From: Ascoidea asiatica
Lineage: Eukaryota; Ascomycota; Saccharomycetes; Ascoideales; Ascoideaceae
Direction: 5' to 3'
Assembly (NCBI GenBank): GCA_001600695.1
Contig: BCKQ01000012.1
Span: forward strand, 316,080-380,079
Length of the DNA: 64,000 nucleotides
In this document: positions 61,107 through 64,000 of the stretch, piece after piece
Layout: each line of letters begins with the position of its first letter
How positions within the stretch are numbered: the stretch's first letter is position 1
Program-made: the position numbers and the translations under genes
Notes under the pieces: model-generated
What the model saw: only the letters and a program-made list of their open reading frames with translations
Databases searched by the model: none
What the model was told of the DNA's origin: nothing

Positions 61107-64000
61107 ATGATCTCACAAAAAGTTTCCTTTGCACATTTCTTATATTTTTACTTTTCCTTTATTATTCAAGCAAAACCTTTTGATATTGATCCAGATGATA
61201 TTATCACTGATACTGATTCAGATGTTTATGTAACTGAAACCACTGATGTTACTGTTACCGATACTACAACCTACACTCATTGTAGTTTCACTCATGGTTG
61301 TAATATTGTTCCAGGTACTGCATGTACTCCAACAACTACTCTCATCACAACTACTGATTCAAATGGAGATGCTGTTACTTCAACTGAAACTGTTTCTTAT
61401 AGTTATTATTTAGACGATAATGATGAAACCCAAAAGGCTTTATGTCCAGCAACAACAACAACAACAACTTCTTCAACAACTTCTACAACTTCATCCTCAT
61501 CTTTGTCATCTTCAACGATTGATTTATCTACTATTACATCTTCTGTTGCATTCTCTAGTATCATTACTTCTTCTGCTGCAAGTTCATCCTTTAATATTGC
61601 TTCTTCAATTAGCTTTTCAAGTATATTTATAAGCTCATTGGTGTCTAGTAGCTCATCTAGTTTCAGTAGTTTATTATCTTCAAGTAGTTCTTATACTACT
61701 TCCTCTATTATAACTAGTTTACCTTTTTCTGCAATATCATCTTCTACTAGTAGCTCTTCTTCGATTATTAGTAGCTCTTCTAAAGTTGGCTTTTCTTCTT
61801 CTGTTAGTTCTTCTGCTACTTCTTCTGCTAGTTCATTGTATTTTAGTAGTTCTTTGGGTATTTCTTCAAACAGACCTATCGGCTCATCCCTTATCACTAG
61901 TTCATCATATTCTATTATTTCATCATCCTTCAGTAGTTCTTATCCTAGTTCTTATATCATTAGTAGTTCTTCTTCTTCCGCAACCAGTACTTCAGGAAGT
62001 TCTTATAGTAGTTATAGCACTGTATCTTCAAATTCTGCTACTTATAGTTATTCATCAACTGCAGGTTTTTCTACATTTACTTCATCAGGCACAGCAGGTT
62101 CTTTTTCCAGCTCTACATTTAATAGTTTATCAACTAGTAGTATATTTTCATCCATTATTGACATCCCCAATAGTATTTCATCTACTGTAATTGGGCCAAG
62201 TTCCTCTTTTTACTCTTCATCATCAGAAATAATTTCTTCTACAGTCTCTTCCATAAATGTTCCAACTTTTAGTGTTCTATCTTCAAGTGTTACAACCAGT
62301 AGCTCATATTCTACAAACGTTTCCCCAATAAATCCTGTTTCAAGTCTGGTGTCCGGAACTTTTTCTAGTAGTTCAGTTTCTATCTCTACATCCATTTTCA
62401 GCTCATCAGCCTTAGTTTCTTCATTATTAACTTTGACATCTCTAAACTCAGTGCCTTTACATTCATCATCTTTAAGTTCAGATATTTCTCCAACCCTAGG
62501 CAGTTCTTTTTCAAGCGCTATCCCAACTTCTTCTAATTCTGGGATATCTGGTACTTTCTCTACAAAAATTGTTTCATCTAGGATTATTACTAACACTGCA
62601 ATTATTCCTTCTACTGAAATTTCTTCTACAAGCTTTAAATCTGCCTCAAGTAGTTCTTCAATAATTTATTCATCGTTGTCATCTACTACACCTTCGTATT
62701 CATCGTCTTCAACTTTGCCTCTTTTCTTAGCTTCAAGGTCTTCTTCTATATTAATAGTCTCTAGTTCGGATGCTTTCACAACAATTTTTTCTAGTCTCAC
62801 TTCCTTAAGCTTGGAGTCTTCAAGAAGCCGATCGTCTAGTATATTACCAACTGCTACCACTTTATCTTCGGCAATTATTTCAACATTAAGTTCAGTCTCA
62901 TTTAGTATTTTGTATGCTAATTCTTTTTCATCTTATTTCAGTTCTTCTGAACTAACTACAAAACCGTCTTCTGATTTCAGTAATTTATTTTCAGGAAATG
63001 GTTTACTATCTACAAGCCTTGGATCAGATCTTTCTAAATTAAGTAGCACTAGCTCTATTAATTTGCTATCTTCAAGCAGCAGTAAAGCTGCTCATACAAA
63101 TATCATTTCATCCACCAGTTCATCATCCTTTGTTGGTAATACAATCTCTTCTTCAGAGATAACCTCAGAACTACTGGATTCCATTACTCCAAAGAATGGC
63201 AGAATAACAACATCTTCAATTTTAAGCATGCCAACAACATCAAGCTCTTATTCTTCAAATTACCAAACTATAAGCTCCTTGCCTACGCCACAGACTCAAT
63301 CAAGCGTTATTGGATTATCTACAACAATNGTATCGTATTCCAACAGCTCGCTTGTTATATCTTCTGAATCACCCAGTTCCACTTCTGCAGAGAATTNCAC
63401 TCCCCTAACTACTACTGTTACAACCACTGACAATTATGGTGATCATGTTTATTCAACTGAAACGAAATATTTCTCTGAAAAAACCATTAGTGGAACAATT
63501 ATAACGAGTTTTTGTGCCTCGAGTTCACTTTCTTCATCCACATCAATTTCTATATCTGCTTCATCTTCATCAGAATTACTTCCAAATCTAGTAATAAAAT
63601 GCACTCCCTTAGTCACTACAATCTCAACCACAGATTCAAGTGGATCATCAATAATTTCAACAAAAACCGTTTCTTNTTCCGAATTTCTTTCCACTGGGGT
63701 TACACTTATAAGTTTCTGTGGGGAATCATCAAGCTTGTTAGTCTCTACCCAATCATCAAAATTATCTTCCCAATTAATATCAGCCACAGCAAGTATTTGT
63801 ATCCCATTTACAACAATTATTTCTACCACAAATACTGATGGGTCGATGATATTCTCCACGAAAACTGAATCATACGCCACTATTAATTCTAAAGGAACAA
63901 TCATAACTAGCTTCTGTGATAAAGAAGCAGAAGCTTCAACCCTTTCCTCAGCCTATTCATCTTTTGCATATTCATCCTCTCCTTCGACAGTTACTGGATG
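61107..64000 (+). CDS. Flocculin-like Ser/Thr-rich cell-wall adhesin (5' part, runs off the window)
   Basis: An uninterrupted frame from ATG 61107 to the window end (about 964 codons). A signal peptide is clear (MISQKVSFAHFLYFYFSFIIQA). The mature protein starts KPFDIDPDD and is followed by a Thr-rich domain with two Cys. About 600 residues of Ser-rich stalk follow, a likely O-mannosylated rod. From ~63410 three repeats appear of the type TTT-D-x-G-x-STKT-x-GTIITSFC, also seen once near the N-terminus: a flocculin type-3-like repeat. Codon use is richer in TCC, AGC, CTC and CTA than in the neighbours. A GPI signal would be expected beyond the window. Three ambiguous bases lie within it. Confidence 0.85.
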   Translation, partial: MISQKVSFAHFLYFYFSFIIQAKPFDIDPDDIITDTDSDVYVTETTDVTVTDTTTYTHCSFTHGCNIVPGTACTPTTTLITTTDSNGDAVTSTETVSYSYYLDDNDETQKALCPATTTTTTSSTTSTTSSSSLSSSTIDLSTITSSVAFSSIITSSAASSSFNIASSISFSSIFISSLVSSSSSSFSSLLSSSSSYTTSSIITSLPFSAISSSTSSSSSIISSSSKVGFSSSVSSSATSSASSLYFSSSLGISSNRPIGSSLITSSSYSIISSSFSSSYPSSYIISSSSSSATSTSGSSYSSYSTVSSNSATYSYSSTAGFSTFTSSGTAGSFSSSTFNSLSTSSIFSSIIDIPNSISSTVIGPSSSFYSSSSEIISSTVSSINVPTFSVLSSSVTTSSSYSTNVSPINPVSSLVSGTFSSSSVSISTSIFSSSALVSSLLTLTSLNSVPLHSSSLSSDISPTLGSSFSSAIPTSSNSGISGTFSTKIVSSRIITNTAIIPSTEISSTSFKSASSSSSIIYSSLSSTTPSYSSSSTLPLFLASRSSSILIVSSSDAFTTIFSSLTSLSLESSRSRSSSILPTATTLSSAIISTLSSVSFSILYANSFSSYFSSSELTTKPSSDFSNLFSGNGLLSTSLGSDLSKLSSTSSINLLSSSSSKAAHTNIISSTSSSSFVGNTISSSEITSELLDSITPKNGRITTSSILSMPTTSSSYSSNYQTISSLPTPQTQSSVIGLSTTXVSYSNSSLVISSESPSSTSAENXTPLTTTVTTTDNYGDHVYSTETKYFSEKTISGTIITSFCASSSLSSSTSISISASSSSELLPNLVIKCTPLVTTISTTDSSGSSIISTKTVSXSEFLSTGVTLISFCGESSSLLVSTQSSKLSSQLISATASICIPFTTIISTTNTDGSMIFSTKTESYATINSKGTIITSFCDKEAEASTLSSAYSSFAYSSSPSTVTG

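Overview
The window is nuclear DNA of a very AT-rich budding yeast (Saccharomycotina). Supporting this are compact, mostly intronless genes with recognisable yeast orthologues (NBP2, HAP2, GIR2, LTO1, MTD1, GPI18, MRM1, ECT1, CYB2, RIB4, RPA49, SSZ1, a PCL1-type cyclin, PBS2, an NMD5/SXM1 importin). There is one spliced gene with a yeast-type branch point, a tRNA-Lys with a short intron, a Ty3/gypsy-type LTR retrotransposon, and heavy use of TTA, AAT and poly-Asn tracts. CTG codons are so rare in conserved positions that I cannot tell whether the species reads CUG as Leu or Ser, so I do not name a genus.

Layout. 1-8.4 kb: NBP2 and HAP2 (+), then the divergent pair GIR2 (-) / spliced LTO1 (+), then MTD1 (-). 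9.3-11.1 kb: a decayed SET5-like pseudogene and a second, smaller relic of the same gene, with a duplicated upstream region. 11.3-21.8 kb: GPI18 (+), MRM1 (-), ECT1 (+), an unrecognised Cys/His-rich protein (-) and CYB2 (+). 22.6-24 kb: two CYSTM miniproteins of identical length. 24.2-33.4 kb: a 1219-residue low-complexity protein (-), RIB4 (-), RPA49 (+) and SSZ1 (+).

33.4-46.3 kb is a gene desert of about 12.9 kb. It holds a full-length but broken Ty3/gypsy element (36724-43239, minus strand, 490-bp LTRs, 4-bp target duplication), a 43-bp minisatellite, relic reading frames and a perfect decamer array. 46.3-58.4 kb: PCL1-type cyclin, PBS2, importin and a SET-domain lysine methyltransferase. 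58.7 kb: tRNA-Lys(UUU). 59.1 kb: a hypothetical gene. 61.1 kb to the end: the 5' part of a large Ser/Thr-rich cell-wall adhesin that runs off the window.

Functional links are limited, because yeast gene order rarely groups pathways. NBP2 and PBS2 both belong to the HOG stress pathway. HAP2 encodes the CCAAT-binding subunit, and the CYB2 upstream region carries two exact TNATTGGT sites. RPA49 and SSZ1 both serve ribosome production or function, and LTO1 serves Fe-S loading of the ribosome-recycling factor Rli1.

The points most worth a second look are: an in-frame TAA that cuts NBP2 off from a conserved-looking C-terminal tail; a CYB2 without its mitochondrial presequence and ending in PKL; the twin decayed SET5 copies; a retrotransposon with nearly identical LTRs but a wrecked pol; and several GC-rich palindromic islands in intergenic DNA.
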